Shown: one piece after another, positions 7,338-15,998 of the stretch | Position numbering within the stretch: position 1 is the stretch's first letter | Layout of the letters: each line of letters begins with the position of its first letter | Assembly (NCBI GenBank): GCA_964420835.1 | Contig: CAYQUO010000001.1 | Span: 248,001 to 312,000 of the forward strand | From: CAYQUO01 sp964420835 | GTDB lineage: Bacteria; Chloroflexota; Anaerolineae; Anaerolineales; Anaerolineaceae | Reading direction: 5' to 3' | Length of the DNA stretch: 64,000 nucleotides | Made by a program: the position numbers and the translations under genes | Notes under the pieces: generated by a model | Database searches by the model: none | What the model saw: only the letters and a program-made list of their open reading frames with translations | What the model was told of the DNA's origin: nothing

Positions 7338-9608
7338 ATGAGACAGGTACCCAAGAAAAAAGGTTCAAGCCCCTGGCTGATCGGCTGCATCGTTGTGGCC
7401 GGGATCGCCGGGGTTCTGTTGGTCCTTGGCCTGGGGGCGGCTTATTTCCTGCTGGCCCCGGCCAGCGAGGCGCTGCCCATGGGGAGGACTCCCGTATTCG
7501 TCAACATCACCATGCCGGTGAACGGCAGCAGCCTGCCAGTGGGCCAGCCGGCCAGTGTGTACGTACAGGCCGTCGGGCAAGAGCCGATCTCGAAGATCGA
7601 ACTGGTGGTGGATGGGGTGAAACTCGGCGGGGGGACGAGCACACCCTCCGGCGGGAACAAGATGGTTGGCAACTGGTCCTGGACGCCAGGCACCGAGGGT
7701 GAGCACACCCTGGTGGCCCAGGCGATGAGCGAGGGTGGACGCAAGGGCACCGGCAACCCGGTACGGGTGCGGGTGGTTCCGGCAGACCAGCTGGCACAGG
7801 CGGCGGGCAGCGGTGAGGCACCCGGCCAGGTGACCGACGAGATGACCGACAGCGAAACCGGCGAGGATGCAGTGATCCCGCCGCCGGAGGGGGCTGGCGA
7901 GAGTGCACCGCCGGCGGTGCCCGAAGGGCCGGAGGTGGTGGAGCCGGGGGCGGGGGAACCCGGAAGCAGCATCTTCCCGGCCAATCTCCTCTTCTGGCTC
8001 ATGCACATCCTCCCCCTCGACCCGCCGGAAGCGCCGGTGATCATGGCCACGGTGGAGGGCTGCGAAACGACGCTGCTGATCAAGGACAACTCCACTTGGG
8101 AGGCGGGCTTCTTCCTTTACCGGGTTGGGCCTGGCATGCTCTTCTTTGAACGGGTGGCCACCCTGGACGCCAGGACCGGGAAGGGTGTGTTCTCCTACCA
8201 TGACCCGGGCCTGAAGACGGGCAATTACCTCTACTACCTTTCGGCTTTCAATTCCAAGGGTGAGACGCCGGGCAACATCGTGGCGGCAAACGTCACCAGC
8301 CCCTCCTGTGTTGCCGCCGAGCCGGAGGGCTTTTCGTTCAGCAAATTGAAGATCACCCCGAATACGCCGGTGGATAAACTGTACTGCTATGTTTCGGCCA
8401 ACGGCAGCCCCTGGACGCGCGTGCCGCCGGGGCAGAACAACTTCATCTTCCCGGTGGGCGGCAAGTACGACCTGGCGCCCTACATGGGGGCGCTGCCCGG
8501 CCCGGAACCTCCGGAAACCACCTGGACGATGGACATCGAGTGCTGGGGCTGGAGCGGGGGGTCGCTGGTCTACCTGGGTGAGACGCATGAGACCTGGGAC
8601 CCGACGGCGAGCCTGGTGTGGGATTTAATTGGATCGTGGGGCCTCTTCGAGGGCTTGTTGGGTGGATTTGGTTCTCCGCCCATCTCGGTGGACACGCTCA
8701 GCCCGCCTTACAACCTGGCCTATACCGGAGACCCGGCGCTGTGTGAAACCCACGCTGGGGGCTTCATGGGGGTGCTCGGATGTCATTTGCAACTAATGGC
8801 CAGAGGGCAGATGCTGGTTTGGGACTGGGACCGCTATTACGGCTGCGACCCGGCGACGGAACCCTGTGACATGAGCCTGCAGATGGCGGACGGTTACGTG
8901 GTCTACCGCCTGCGGAAGGGGGATGTCAACTGGGTGGCCCTCGACCATGTCTCCTACCTCGGCCAGACCTATTACGCCGTGCCCATGCAGAAGGACGACA
9001 TCTACTTCGTACGGGCATACAAAGGCGCCACGGACGAATCGGCCGACAGTTCACACATCACCTACCCTGGCACGGCAGGCATGGTCACCATTTCTCCTTC
9101 CGCCGTCCAGGCTGTCAAGTACGTGGTGAAGAATGACGGCACCCCCCCCTACTGGGCGGTGAACTCTGCGCCCGGGGCGGGGGCGCTGGATTCCGGGTAC
9201 GGTTTCATCTGCATTGGCGACTGCTCATTGGCGAATTACCGTGACAATTGGTATTACGGCAGCGCCACCTTTGAACTGCCGCCCGGGGTGGATGTGACCC
9301 ACGCCGTGCTGCGCTGGAACCACGTGGGTTACTACACCAGCGGCGCCGGCATGGCTGATGCGGCCAACAGTTGCGGGGTTTCGCTGGCTTCCCAGATCTC
9401 CGGCCCTTCGCTGAATGGCGGCACCTCGCTGTGGGGCTTGAACAACTGGGACGTTACCGACCCGGTGATCGTAGCCCAACTGAGCGACCAAACGACCGTG
9501 AAATTCTGGTTCTCCGGCCCTGCAGGCCGGGTACCGGGAGAGCGCTGGGACCGCTGCCAGTGGCGGATAAAAGATCTGGCGCTGGACCTGTACTTCTACG
9601 GGGATTGA
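7338..9608 (+). CDS. Large membrane-anchored extracellular protein with Ig-like domain
   Basis: 756 residues with a basic N-terminus and one membrane anchor (about 14-36), so most of it should lie outside the cell. Residues about 50-145 form an Ig-like domain (VNITMPVNGSSLPVGQPA to WTPGTEGEHTLVAQA) related to that of the preceding lipoprotein. A Glu/Pro/Gly-rich linker (about 155-210) follows, then fibronectin-type-III-like segments and a C-terminal beta-rich domain. AAGGAGGC precedes the ATG. A strong hairpin follows. An adhesive or structural surface role is inferred. Confidence 0.7.
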   Translation: MRQVPKKKGSSPWLIGCIVVAGIAGVLLVLGLGAAYFLLAPASEALPMGRTPVFVNITMPVNGSSLPVGQPASVYVQAVGQEPISKIELVVDGVKLGGGTSTPSGGNKMVGNWSWTPGTEGEHTLVAQAMSEGGRKGTGNPVRVRVVPADQLAQAAGSGEAPGQVTDEMTDSETGEDAVIPPPEGAGESAPPAVPEGPEVVEPGAGEPGSSIFPANLLFWLMHILPLDPPEAPVIMATVEGCETTLLIKDNSTWEAGFFLYRVGPGMLFFERVATLDARTGKGVFSYHDPGLKTGNYLYYLSAFNSKGETPGNIVAANVTSPSCVAAEPEGFSFSKLKITPNTPVDKLYCYVSANGSPWTRVPPGQNNFIFPVGGKYDLAPYMGALPGPEPPETTWTMDIECWGWSGGSLVYLGETHETWDPTASLVWDLIGSWGLFEGLLGGFGSPPISVDTLSPPYNLAYTGDPALCETHAGGFMGVLGCHLQLMARGQMLVWDWDRYYGCDPATEPCDMSLQMADGYVVYRLRKGDVNWVALDHVSYLGQTYYAVPMQKDDIYFVRAYKGATDESADSSHITYPGTAGMVTISPSAVQAVKYVVKNDGTPPYWAVNSAPGAGALDSGYGFICIGDCSLANYRDNWYYGSATFELPPGVDVTHAVLRWNHVGYYTSGAGMADAANSCGVSLASQISGPSLNGGTSLWGLNNWDVTDPVIVAQLSDQTTVKFWFSGPAGRVPGERWDRCQWRIKDLALDLYFYGD

Positions 9609-9662
9609 GGAGGTTTGAACAGCCGCGGTAACAGGCCGGCATGAGGGGACAATGGTTTTTGG

Positions 9663-9693
9663 CACAGTCCGCCCGCACCCCGGGCGGACTGTG
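9663..9693. terminator. Strong hairpin between convergent genes
   Basis: A perfect 13-bp stem (CACAGTCCGCCCG with CGGGCGGACTGTG) and a 5-base loop lie between convergent genes. T-runs on either side are short (TTTGG one way, AAAAACC giving U-rich the other), so it probably acts as a bidirectional terminator or 3' stabiliser. Confidence 0.6.
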
Positions 9694-9729
9694 ATTTGGC
9701 TGGCACAGGGCGGGGACAGGGGGGCGAAT

Positions 9730-11196
9730 TTAGCGGCGCCTGCGGCCGCGGGGCCGCCCGGAAGGCCGGCCGCTGCTGCGGCTGCGGTGGCCGGGTGTGG
9801 CGGCGCGTTTGGGGGGGCGGGCTTCCTGCAGGAGGAGCTGGTCGGGCGCCCGGTGCATCCACTCGTGATAGGTGTCATCGCAGAGCATGGTCAGCAGGGC
9901 CAGGCCGTCCTCGTTTCCGGCCAACTGGCGGACAAGGGGGGCAAAACGGCGCATGCGCTCCACCTGCAGGTTGTCGCGCTCGCGCAGGCGGGCTTCCAGC
10001 CGCCCCACCAGGCGCTGGGCCACCAGGGCTTCCACATCGGCATCAGCGGGCAATGGACGCTCCTCGAAGGCGATGTTGTAGTGGGCTGCCGTCCGGGTGA
10101 TGTACTTTTTCTCGTTAAAGTTGACCAGCAGGATGGCCGTGCCCCCGGCCCCGGCCCGCCCGGTGCGGCCGGCCCGGTGGATGTAGGCTTCCAGTTCCTC
10201 GGGGGGTTCGTATTGGATGACGTGGGACAGGTTCGGGATGTCCAGGCCGCGGGCGGCGACGTCGGTGGCGACCAGGAAGCGCAGTTCGCCGGAGCGCAGG
10301 CCGCCAAGCACGCGGTCACGGTCCGTTTGGGACAGGTCGGAACTGATCTGGGCGGCATTGTAACCGAAGCGCTGCAGTACGGTGGTGACGTAAAAGACGC
10401 GGTCTTTGGTGTTGCAGAAAATGATGGCCTGGCCGGGGTTTTCCGTTTCGATGATGCGGATAAGAGCCCGGTCCTTGTCCATGCCGGGGGTCATATAGTA
10501 GGCGTGGACGGTATCCTCCACGTGGACGTGGCCGGTGGAAAGGCTGAGGTAGAGCGGGTGGTCCAAAAAGCGGCGGGTGAGGCGCATGACTTCATCCGGA
10601 AAAGTGGCGGAGAACATGGAACTGTGGATGGGCCCGGCGGGCAGGAAATCCTGCAGGCGCAGCATGTCCGGCAGGAACCCCATGGAGAGCATCCGGTCTG
10701 CTTCGTCGAAGACCAGGCTGCCAAGATGATCGAGCGAAAGATTGCGCTTGAGCAGGTGGTCGAGGACCCGCCCGGGGGTGGCCACCACCAGGTGGGCGCC
10801 GCGCTTGAAGGCCTCGATCTGCGGGCCATAACTGGTGCCGCCATAGACCGCCACGGTGAGCAGGCCGGTATCCCCTGCCAGCAGGGCGGCATCCGCCGTC
10901 ACCTGCTGGGCCAGTTCGCGGGTGGGGACGAGGACGAGCGCCTGACAGGCATGGCGGGCAGGGTCGATCCGTTCCAGCAGGGGCAGGACGTAGGCGCCCG
11001 TCTTGCCGCTTCCGGTTTGGGCCTGGGCCATCAGGTCGCGCCCGGAGAGGAAGGCCGGGATGGTCAGCGCCTGGACGGGCGTCAATTTGCTCCAGCCGGC
11101 GCGACGGGCGGCAGCTTGCATGGCCGGGCTGAGGTCTTCAAACGTGATGGCAGGGGGCGTGTCCTGCTGCGGGTTAATGGGTGCATCCATAAACAT
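9730..11196 (-). CDS. DEAD-box ATP-dependent RNA helicase
   Basis: 488-residue helicase with the full motif set: Q-motif (Phe19, Gln42), Walker A AQTGSGKT at 59-66, PTRELAQQ, TPGRVLDH, DEAD, SAT, ARGLDIP and HRAGRTGRAG. It unwinds short RNA duplexes and would act in ribosome assembly or mRNA turnover. The C-terminus ends in a basic Arg/Ser/Gly tail, likely for RNA binding. GGAGAG precedes ATG 11196; an ATG two codons later is an alternative. Which subfamily (RhlE, CshA or DeaD type) cannot be fixed here. Confidence 0.93.
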   Translation of the reverse strand: MFMDAPINPQQDTPPAITFEDLSPAMQAAARRAGWSKLTPVQALTIPAFLSGRDLMAQAQTGSGKTGAYVLPLLERIDPARHACQALVLVPTRELAQQVTADAALLAGDTGLLTVAVYGGTSYGPQIEAFKRGAHLVVATPGRVLDHLLKRNLSLDHLGSLVFDEADRMLSMGFLPDMLRLQDFLPAGPIHSSMFSATFPDEVMRLTRRFLDHPLYLSLSTGHVHVEDTVHAYYMTPGMDKDRALIRIIETENPGQAIIFCNTKDRVFYVTTVLQRFGYNAAQISSDLSQTDRDRVLGGLRSGELRFLVATDVAARGLDIPNLSHVIQYEPPEELEAYIHRAGRTGRAGAGGTAILLVNFNEKKYITRTAAHYNIAFEERPLPADADVEALVAQRLVGRLEARLRERDNLQVERMRRFAPLVRQLAGNEDGLALLTMLCDDTYHEWMHRAPDQLLLQEARPPKRAATPGHRSRSSGRPSGRPRGRRRR

Positions 11197-11332
11197 CTCT
11201 CCGGGGGTTGTGCAAACCAGGCTTCTTCAAATGATGGCTGTTGCCTTCTCCATTATAAGGCTGCCAGCGAATGCCGGCAGGAAACCGGGCAGGTTCGGCC
11301 GGATTGGTCATCTTCAGGGCGGTGGGCGGGCT

Positions 11333-12187
11333 TTAACCCTGCAGATACCGGCGGATGCACCCGGGGATTTCGGGTGCCTCCAGGCTGGGGTACAGTTGCC
11401 AGGTCTCCCGGTGTTCCAGCGAGGCGCCCGGCTCAAGGATTGCCAGAGGGCCGAGGGTTTCCAGTTCGATGAACAGGCCGTTGCAATACACCTCGGCGTT
11501 GCAGCCGCGGTCGGGCAGGGGCAGGCCGGGGCGGGGGGTGAAGCGCTTGATGAAAAGCGTGCCCTCAAGCCAGTATCCCAGCCAGCCAGGCTGGTCATCA
11601 TAACCGATCTTGAAGGGCTGGGCTCCGCCCCCGGCGCTCACCAGCAGGGCATCATCGGCCAGGCTGAGACGGGGATCGTCCAGGCGGGTGTACGGCCAGA
11701 AGACCAGGTGCCGGTTGGGCAGCAAGCCGTGCGGATCCTGGGGACCGGAGGGCTGGGGCAAAATGGCCGTTCCGCCGGGGCGCAGCATGGTGATTGCCCA
11801 GGGGGCCAACTCCACAGCCCAGGCGCCGGTGTTGCACAACTGGTGATCGATGGTTGCCTCTGCCCCTGCGCCGAGGCGAACCTCGATCCGCCGGGCGATT
11901 CCGGTCCAGGGTTCGGCCGGCTGCTCAATGAGCAGACCGGAACCCGTGCGGGTGATGGTGACACCCTCCCCGGGCGGAATATAGGTGCGCGGTTTCGTTT
12001 CGGGAGCGTGCCACAGGCGGTGCCCGCCGCGAAAGTGGTAATTTCCCCAGGGGGTGCGAACCGGTTCAAGCCCCTGAAGTTCCGCAAAAAGGTTGGGCCC
12101 GCCCTGCAGGCTGAGCCCGCAGATGCCCGGCCAGCCGGGCTGGCATTCCAGCCGGAGGCTCCCGTTCGACAGGATGAACTCTTCCAT
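11333..12187 (-). CDS. Galactose-mutarotase-like sugar-binding protein (DUF4380-like)
   Basis: 284-residue beta-rich protein with the pattern of aldose-1-epimerase-fold proteins: an early sugar-site segment (TPWGNYHFRGGHRLWHAPE), a central WAITMLRPGG and a late LETLGPLAILEPG. The classical mutarotase His/Glu pair cannot be assigned with confidence, so enzyme activity is not claimed. The start is ATG 12187: GGAGGTGAT sits 5-13 bases upstream and overlaps the earlier in-frame GTG, which excludes that codon. It lies downstream of, and on the same strand as, no close partner. Confidence 0.6.
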   Translation of the reverse strand: MEEFILSNGSLRLECQPGWPGICGLSLQGGPNLFAELQGLEPVRTPWGNYHFRGGHRLWHAPETKPRTYIPPGEGVTITRTGSGLLIEQPAEPWTGIARRIEVRLGAGAEATIDHQLCNTGAWAVELAPWAITMLRPGGTAILPQPSGPQDPHGLLPNRHLVFWPYTRLDDPRLSLADDALLVSAGGGAQPFKIGYDDQPGWLGYWLEGTLFIKRFTPRPGLPLPDRGCNAEVYCNGLFIELETLGPLAILEPGASLEHRETWQLYPSLEAPEIPGCIRRYLQG

Positions 12188-12441
12188 AATTATCACCTCC
12201 TGGCAGCGTCTGGCGGGGTTGGTAAAAAGAGGTTTTTCCCATCCCCTGCAGGCTGGCGGGGAACTGCAGCCTGCAGGAATTATACGCCACGAAAATGGCC
12301 GGTTTGCGTATATGAAATGGAGGATGCAGATAATGCCTGCAGGCTGGATGGCTCAGTCCGCTCCCGCCCGGATGGTAAAATTCAACCCGGGGCGGGTATT
12401 TGCCGCATCCGCCCGCATCTGGCAGACACCTGGAGCAGCAC

Positions 12442-13407
12442 TTGAACACGATTCAGAAGAACACCCGCAACCTGACCCGTTTCGCATGGCTTTCGGTCGG
12501 GGCGGCGCTGTTGACGATTGCCCTGAAGGCTGGGGCCTACTGGCTGACGGGTTCGGTGGGCCTGCTGTCGGACGCCCTGGAATCGGGGGTGAACCTGGTG
12601 GGGGCGCTGATGGCGCTGGCCATGCTCTCGGTGGCCGCCCGGCCTGCGGACGAGGAGCACGCCTTCGGACACGACAAGGCGGAATACTTCTCCAGCGGAG
12701 CGGAAGGGGGCCTGATCCTCTTCGCCGCCATCAGCATCGCTGTGACGGCCATTGAAAGGCTACACCACCCGAAGCCGCTGGAGCAGCTCGGCCTGGGCCT
12801 GGCGATCTCCGTGCTGGCCTCGATGGTGAACCTGGGTGTGGCGCTGGTGCTGCGTCGGGCGGCCAGGTGCTACGACTCGATCACGCTGCAGGCCGATTCC
12901 AAACACCTGATGACCGACGTAATCACCTCGGGCGGGGTATTGGCGGGCGTGGGAGCGGTGGCACTGACGAAGTGGCAGCCGCTGGATTCGATCGCCGCCC
13001 TGGTTGTGGCGGCCAACATCCTCTGGATGGGCTACAGCATCCTGCGGGATTCCGTGCGCGGCCTGATGGACACGGCCATCCCGGAAAACGAAATGCAGGC
13101 CGTCCTGCACGTTCTGGAAAGTTACCTCGAACAGGGCGTGCACTTCCACGCCCTGCGAACCCGGCAGGCGGGCAGCCGGCGCTTTGTTTCGGTCCACGTC
13201 CTGGTGCCGGGAGAATGGACGGTGCAGCGGGGGCACGACCTTGTGGAAGAGGTGGAACAGGCAATCTCCCGGGTAATCGCCCGGGTGACCGTGATCACCC
13301 ACCTGGAGCCGCTGGAAGACCGTGCCTCCTACGACGACCTGGTGCTGGAGCGGGTGCCACCCCGGACCCCCGGAGGAAAGGCAGCCGATGGGACCAGGGG
13401 CGTATAA
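12442..13407 (+). CDS. Cation diffusion facilitator (CDF) divalent-metal exporter
   Basis: Six-segment CDF antiporter exporting Zn2+, Fe2+, Mn2+ or similar metals in exchange for protons. Membrane metal-site motifs are visible: SDALESGVN in TM2 and KHLMTD (HxxxD) in TM5. FGHDKAEYFS marks the TM2-TM3 loop, and a cytoplasmic C-terminal domain contains HFHALRTRQAG and VHVLVPG. TTG 12442 is the preferred start because TGGAGCAG lies 4-11 bases upstream and it gives the normal N-terminus; ATG 12400 would add 14 residues and lacks a ribosome site. Metal specificity is undetermined. Confidence 0.87.
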   Translation: MNTIQKNTRNLTRFAWLSVGAALLTIALKAGAYWLTGSVGLLSDALESGVNLVGALMALAMLSVAARPADEEHAFGHDKAEYFSSGAEGGLILFAAISIAVTAIERLHHPKPLEQLGLGLAISVLASMVNLGVALVLRRAARCYDSITLQADSKHLMTDVITSGGVLAGVGAVALTKWQPLDSIAALVVAANILWMGYSILRDSVRGLMDTAIPENEMQAVLHVLESYLEQGVHFHALRTRQAGSRRFVSVHVLVPGEWTVQRGHDLVEEVEQAISRVIARVTVITHLEPLEDRASYDDLVLERVPPRTPGGKAADGTRGV

Positions 13408-13434
13408 TACCTGGAGATGATATGGAGAAGCGGA

Positions 13435-14346
13435 ATGCGGAGAGGTAAGCGGGGAGCGGCGGTCCTGATCCTTGCCGCAGCGGGCTGTGCCGTGATCCTG
13501 ATGGCGAATCTGGCACCTATGGCAGCGGCATCCCCTGCCGGGGCGGCCCTGCAGGAGGGGGCTCCCTTGTGCGGCAACGGCTCGGCTCCGGATTACGGCT
13601 TCAGGGAGAGCCTGCAGCAGTTGCACTGGACCGTGCATTGGGAGGGCCATGTCTCCCCGGATACGGTGGACCGGGTGGACGCCATCCTCGATGACCTGAA
13701 CGCCGGCAACGTGGCCCAGACGATGATCCTGTTCAAGCCGGCGCAGGAGGTGGGCAACCGGGTGAACTGCGCCGTGCACTTCCTGCGCTACATGAAACTT
13801 GGCAACGCCAGTGGCCAACGCAAGGATAACGGCTTCGTTTTCCTGGTGGTCGTGGAGCCGACTGCCATCGATGTGCACTACGGCGTGGGGCTGGGGCTGC
13901 CGGCGCTGACGGCGCACGAACTGACCAGCCTGAACCGGCTGGCCGAATCGACCTACGCCACCACCGGCGACATGGACCAGGCCGTGCTGGCGCTGGTGGA
14001 GGGTTTTGCCGCTTACACCCAAAGTGTGTACCCTCCATTGTTCCAGGCACAACCGGCCGAACCGGTCGAAACCGTGGAACTGCCGCGCATCCCGGCGGGG
14101 CCTCTGGGTGTGGTGACCGTCTGCGGGCTGATCTGCATCAGCATCATCGTGATTGTTTTTGTCATCTGGCTGCTCATCCAACTGGCCCGCATGGGGGTGG
14201 TTTTTGGCCCCAGCCATTCGCCCTGGCGGCGGCCGATGGGCGGCGGAAGGTCCTGGGGAGGCGGGGGGTCCTGGGGCGGAGGGGGCAGCCGGGGGCCCAC
14301 CTGGCGGGGGGGCGGCGGCAGCGGCAGGGCCGGCCGCGGGAATTGA
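13435..14346 (+). CDS. TPM-domain membrane protein with glycine-rich tail
   Basis: 303-residue protein: signal or anchor (about 5-30), an extracytoplasmic TPM domain at about 45-190 (VDRVDAILDDLN, DNGFVFLVVVEP, VHYGVGLGLPA), a membrane span at about 220-245, then a cytoplasmic tail of GGG/GGS repeats with Trp and Arg. This is the common YgcG/TPM layout. ATG 13435 is preferred over 13417 because GGAGAAG is correctly spaced before it. The LemA-like gene follows by 29 bases; TPM and LemA proteins are frequent neighbours. Proposed roles are in envelope repair or photosystem-II-like assembly; none is proven here. Confidence 0.75.
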   Translation: MRRGKRGAAVLILAAAGCAVILMANLAPMAAASPAGAALQEGAPLCGNGSAPDYGFRESLQQLHWTVHWEGHVSPDTVDRVDAILDDLNAGNVAQTMILFKPAQEVGNRVNCAVHFLRYMKLGNASGQRKDNGFVFLVVVEPTAIDVHYGVGLGLPALTAHELTSLNRLAESTYATTGDMDQAVLALVEGFAAYTQSVYPPLFQAQPAEPVETVELPRIPAGPLGVVTVCGLICISIIVIVFVIWLLIQLARMGVVFGPSHSPWRRPMGGGRSWGGGGSWGGGGSRGPTWRGGGGSGRAGRGN

Positions 14347-14375
14347 ACTTATCATCCAGATCAGGAGGAGGAGAA

Positions 14376-15077
14376 ATGAAAACCCATCAAACGAAAGTCA
14401 TTGCCATCATTCTGGCTGCGGTTGTGCTGGCATCCATGGCTGGCTGTGGGCCGATCGGCCGGGCGGTGGATACCGGTGCGACCGAATACAACGAGTTGAT
14501 TGCCCTGGTGCAGGGGGTGCAGTCTGCGGCTTCGAACTTTCAACTGGTGACCGACACGCAATACGCCAAGATCCAGGCGAAAACGCAGATCACCCGGGAT
14601 TATTACGAGGCGGTCAACAAGAGCGGGGAGGTGTGGACGGGCAACTTCCGGTCGCAGGCCGATGCGCTGACCGGGTTGCTGAAGAACTACCAGGATGCCA
14701 ATGGGCAGCCGATCGACCCGGCAAAACTGAACCTTAACGAGTTGCAGCAGAAGGGGGCACTGCCGGATGGACTTGGGCAGGGTTTCAGGCTGTATGTGAA
14801 TGCCATTACCCAGGCGCCGCCGCCCGTGCCGGATGCCGAGGTGACCCTGGCGCTGGGTGACACGGTGGACGAGGCGATGAACACCATCCAATTGGCCGGC
14901 ACCGACTGGAACGACGCCGTGAAGGCATACAACACGCGCCGCTCCCAGATCAAGGGTGAGATTGTGGCCAAGGTGTCGGAATACCTGGGCTTCGACCTGC
15001 CGGCAACCTTCCCGTACTATGCCGGCGGAAGCCCCGGGGCGCCCATCCAGAACCCGCTGGCAACCTCACAGCCTTAA
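14376..15077 (+). CDS. LemA-like lipoprotein
   Basis: 233 residues. Signal ends in SMAGCG with Cys near residue 22, so probably lipid-anchored. The rest is mostly helical with LemA-type features: YNELIALVQGVQSAASN early and WNDAVKAYNTRRSQIKGEI with LPATFPYY late. The middle is longer and more divergent than typical LemA. AGGAGGAG lies just before ATG 14376. Partner of the preceding TPM protein by position. Function of LemA proteins is poorly defined. Confidence 0.7.
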   Translation: MKTHQTKVIAIILAAVVLASMAGCGPIGRAVDTGATEYNELIALVQGVQSAASNFQLVTDTQYAKIQAKTQITRDYYEAVNKSGEVWTGNFRSQADALTGLLKNYQDANGQPIDPAKLNLNELQQKGALPDGLGQGFRLYVNAITQAPPPVPDAEVTLALGDTVDEAMNTIQLAGTDWNDAVKAYNTRRSQIKGEIVAKVSEYLGFDLPATFPYYAGGSPGAPIQNPLATSQP

Positions 15078-15096
15078 CCGCGGCTTGAGCCGCTTG

Positions 15097-15132
15097 CCGG
15101 GCAGGCAAAGCCTGCCCGGTTTCCATTTTTTC
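15097..15132 (+). terminator. Intrinsic terminator of the TPM/LemA pair
   Basis: Perfect 10-bp stem CCGGGCAGGC / GCCTGCCCGG with loop AAA, then TTTCCATTTTTT. Confidence 0.85.
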
Positions 15133-15293
15133 ACAGGCCTGGGGCGGGGAATGCTCAATCCGACCGGGGTGCTGCCCTGCTCCGTTGGCGGCGGGGCTTG
15201 GAACGGAAGCCAAGGCAGCCCGCCGGGCTCACTGCCATGCCGAGGGGGAAAACCAAGCCCGGGCATATATCCCATGGAATCATGGGTGTGGGG

Positions 15294-15299
15294 TACAAT
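15294..15299 (+). promoter_or_regulatory. -10 element TACAAT (GGGTACAAT) for the corrinoid protein
   Basis: Lies 32 bases before ATG 15331 in the same GG-N-TACAAT context seen at 674 and 24212. No matching -35 is evident. Confidence 0.4.
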
Positions 15300-15330
15300 A
15301 CGCATCACCAAACAACACGGAGACACGAAC

Positions 15331-15972
15331 ATGGAAGAAATCCTAACAACCATCCATCAGGGGATCATTGACGGCCAGCAGGAAACCGTGGCTGAAAATG
15401 TGGAAAAGGCACTGGGCATGGGGTTGGAACCAGCCACCATACTGAACGAATCCATGCTCCCGGCCATGACCGAAGTGGGGCGGCTGTTTGAAGAGGGTGA
15501 GTATTACGTGCCCGAGATGCTCGTTTCGGCAAGGGCCATGCAGGCCGGCATGAGCCTGTTGAAACCGAAACTGGTGCAGGCGGATGTGAAAAGCGCCGGC
15601 AGGGTCATTGCCGGGACCGTGGCGGGAGACCTGCACGACATCGGCAAGAACCTGGTCTGCATGATGCTCGAGGGGGCCGCCTTCGAGATCGTTGACCTGG
15701 GATCGGATGTGAAGCCTGAGCAGTTCGTTGAGGCGGTGAAGGCAAACCATGCCGACCTGGTGGCGATGTCGGCACTGTTGACAACGACCATGCCGAACAT
15801 GAAAACGACCATTGAAGCGCTGAAGGCCGCCGGCCTGCGCGACAAGGTGAAGGTGATGGTGGGCGGTGCCCCGCTTTCCACCAAATATGCCGAGGATATC
15901 GGCGCCGACGGCTATGCCCCCGATGCCAGCCGGGCGGTTGCACTGGCAAAGCAGTTGCAGGGCATTGCCTGA
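15331..15972 (+). CDS. Corrinoid (B12-binding) methyltransferase-associated protein
   Basis: 213-residue corrinoid protein of the MtbC/MtmC/MttC type, which carries a methyl group on cobalt between a substrate methyltransferase and an acceptor. Helical cap domain at residues about 1-85, then the Rossmann B12 domain. The base-off motif is GDLHDIG with His102, followed by SALLTTTMPNM and VMVGGAPLS. No MttB-type methyltransferase or reductive activator is adjacent; an aldo/keto reductase follows by 26 bases. Start ATG 15331 gives the standard N-terminus. Confidence 0.85.
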   Translation: MEEILTTIHQGIIDGQQETVAENVEKALGMGLEPATILNESMLPAMTEVGRLFEEGEYYVPEMLVSARAMQAGMSLLKPKLVQADVKSAGRVIAGTVAGDLHDIGKNLVCMMLEGAAFEIVDLGSDVKPEQFVEAVKANHADLVAMSALLTTTMPNMKTTIEALKAAGLRDKVKVMVGGAPLSTKYAEDIGADGYAPDASRAVALAKQLQGIA

Positions 15973-15998
15973 GCCCGTGCACGGCGGAAAGCCGGGGA

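Noticed and set aside
9652..11472. 606-codon plus-strand frame over the helicase
   Set aside because: The minus strand holds a full DEAD-box motif set; the plus frame is Gly/Gln/His-rich shadow sequence.
12760..14355. 531-codon minus-strand frame
   Set aside because: Covers the CDF and TPM genes in antisense; His/Arg/Gly-rich shadow composition.
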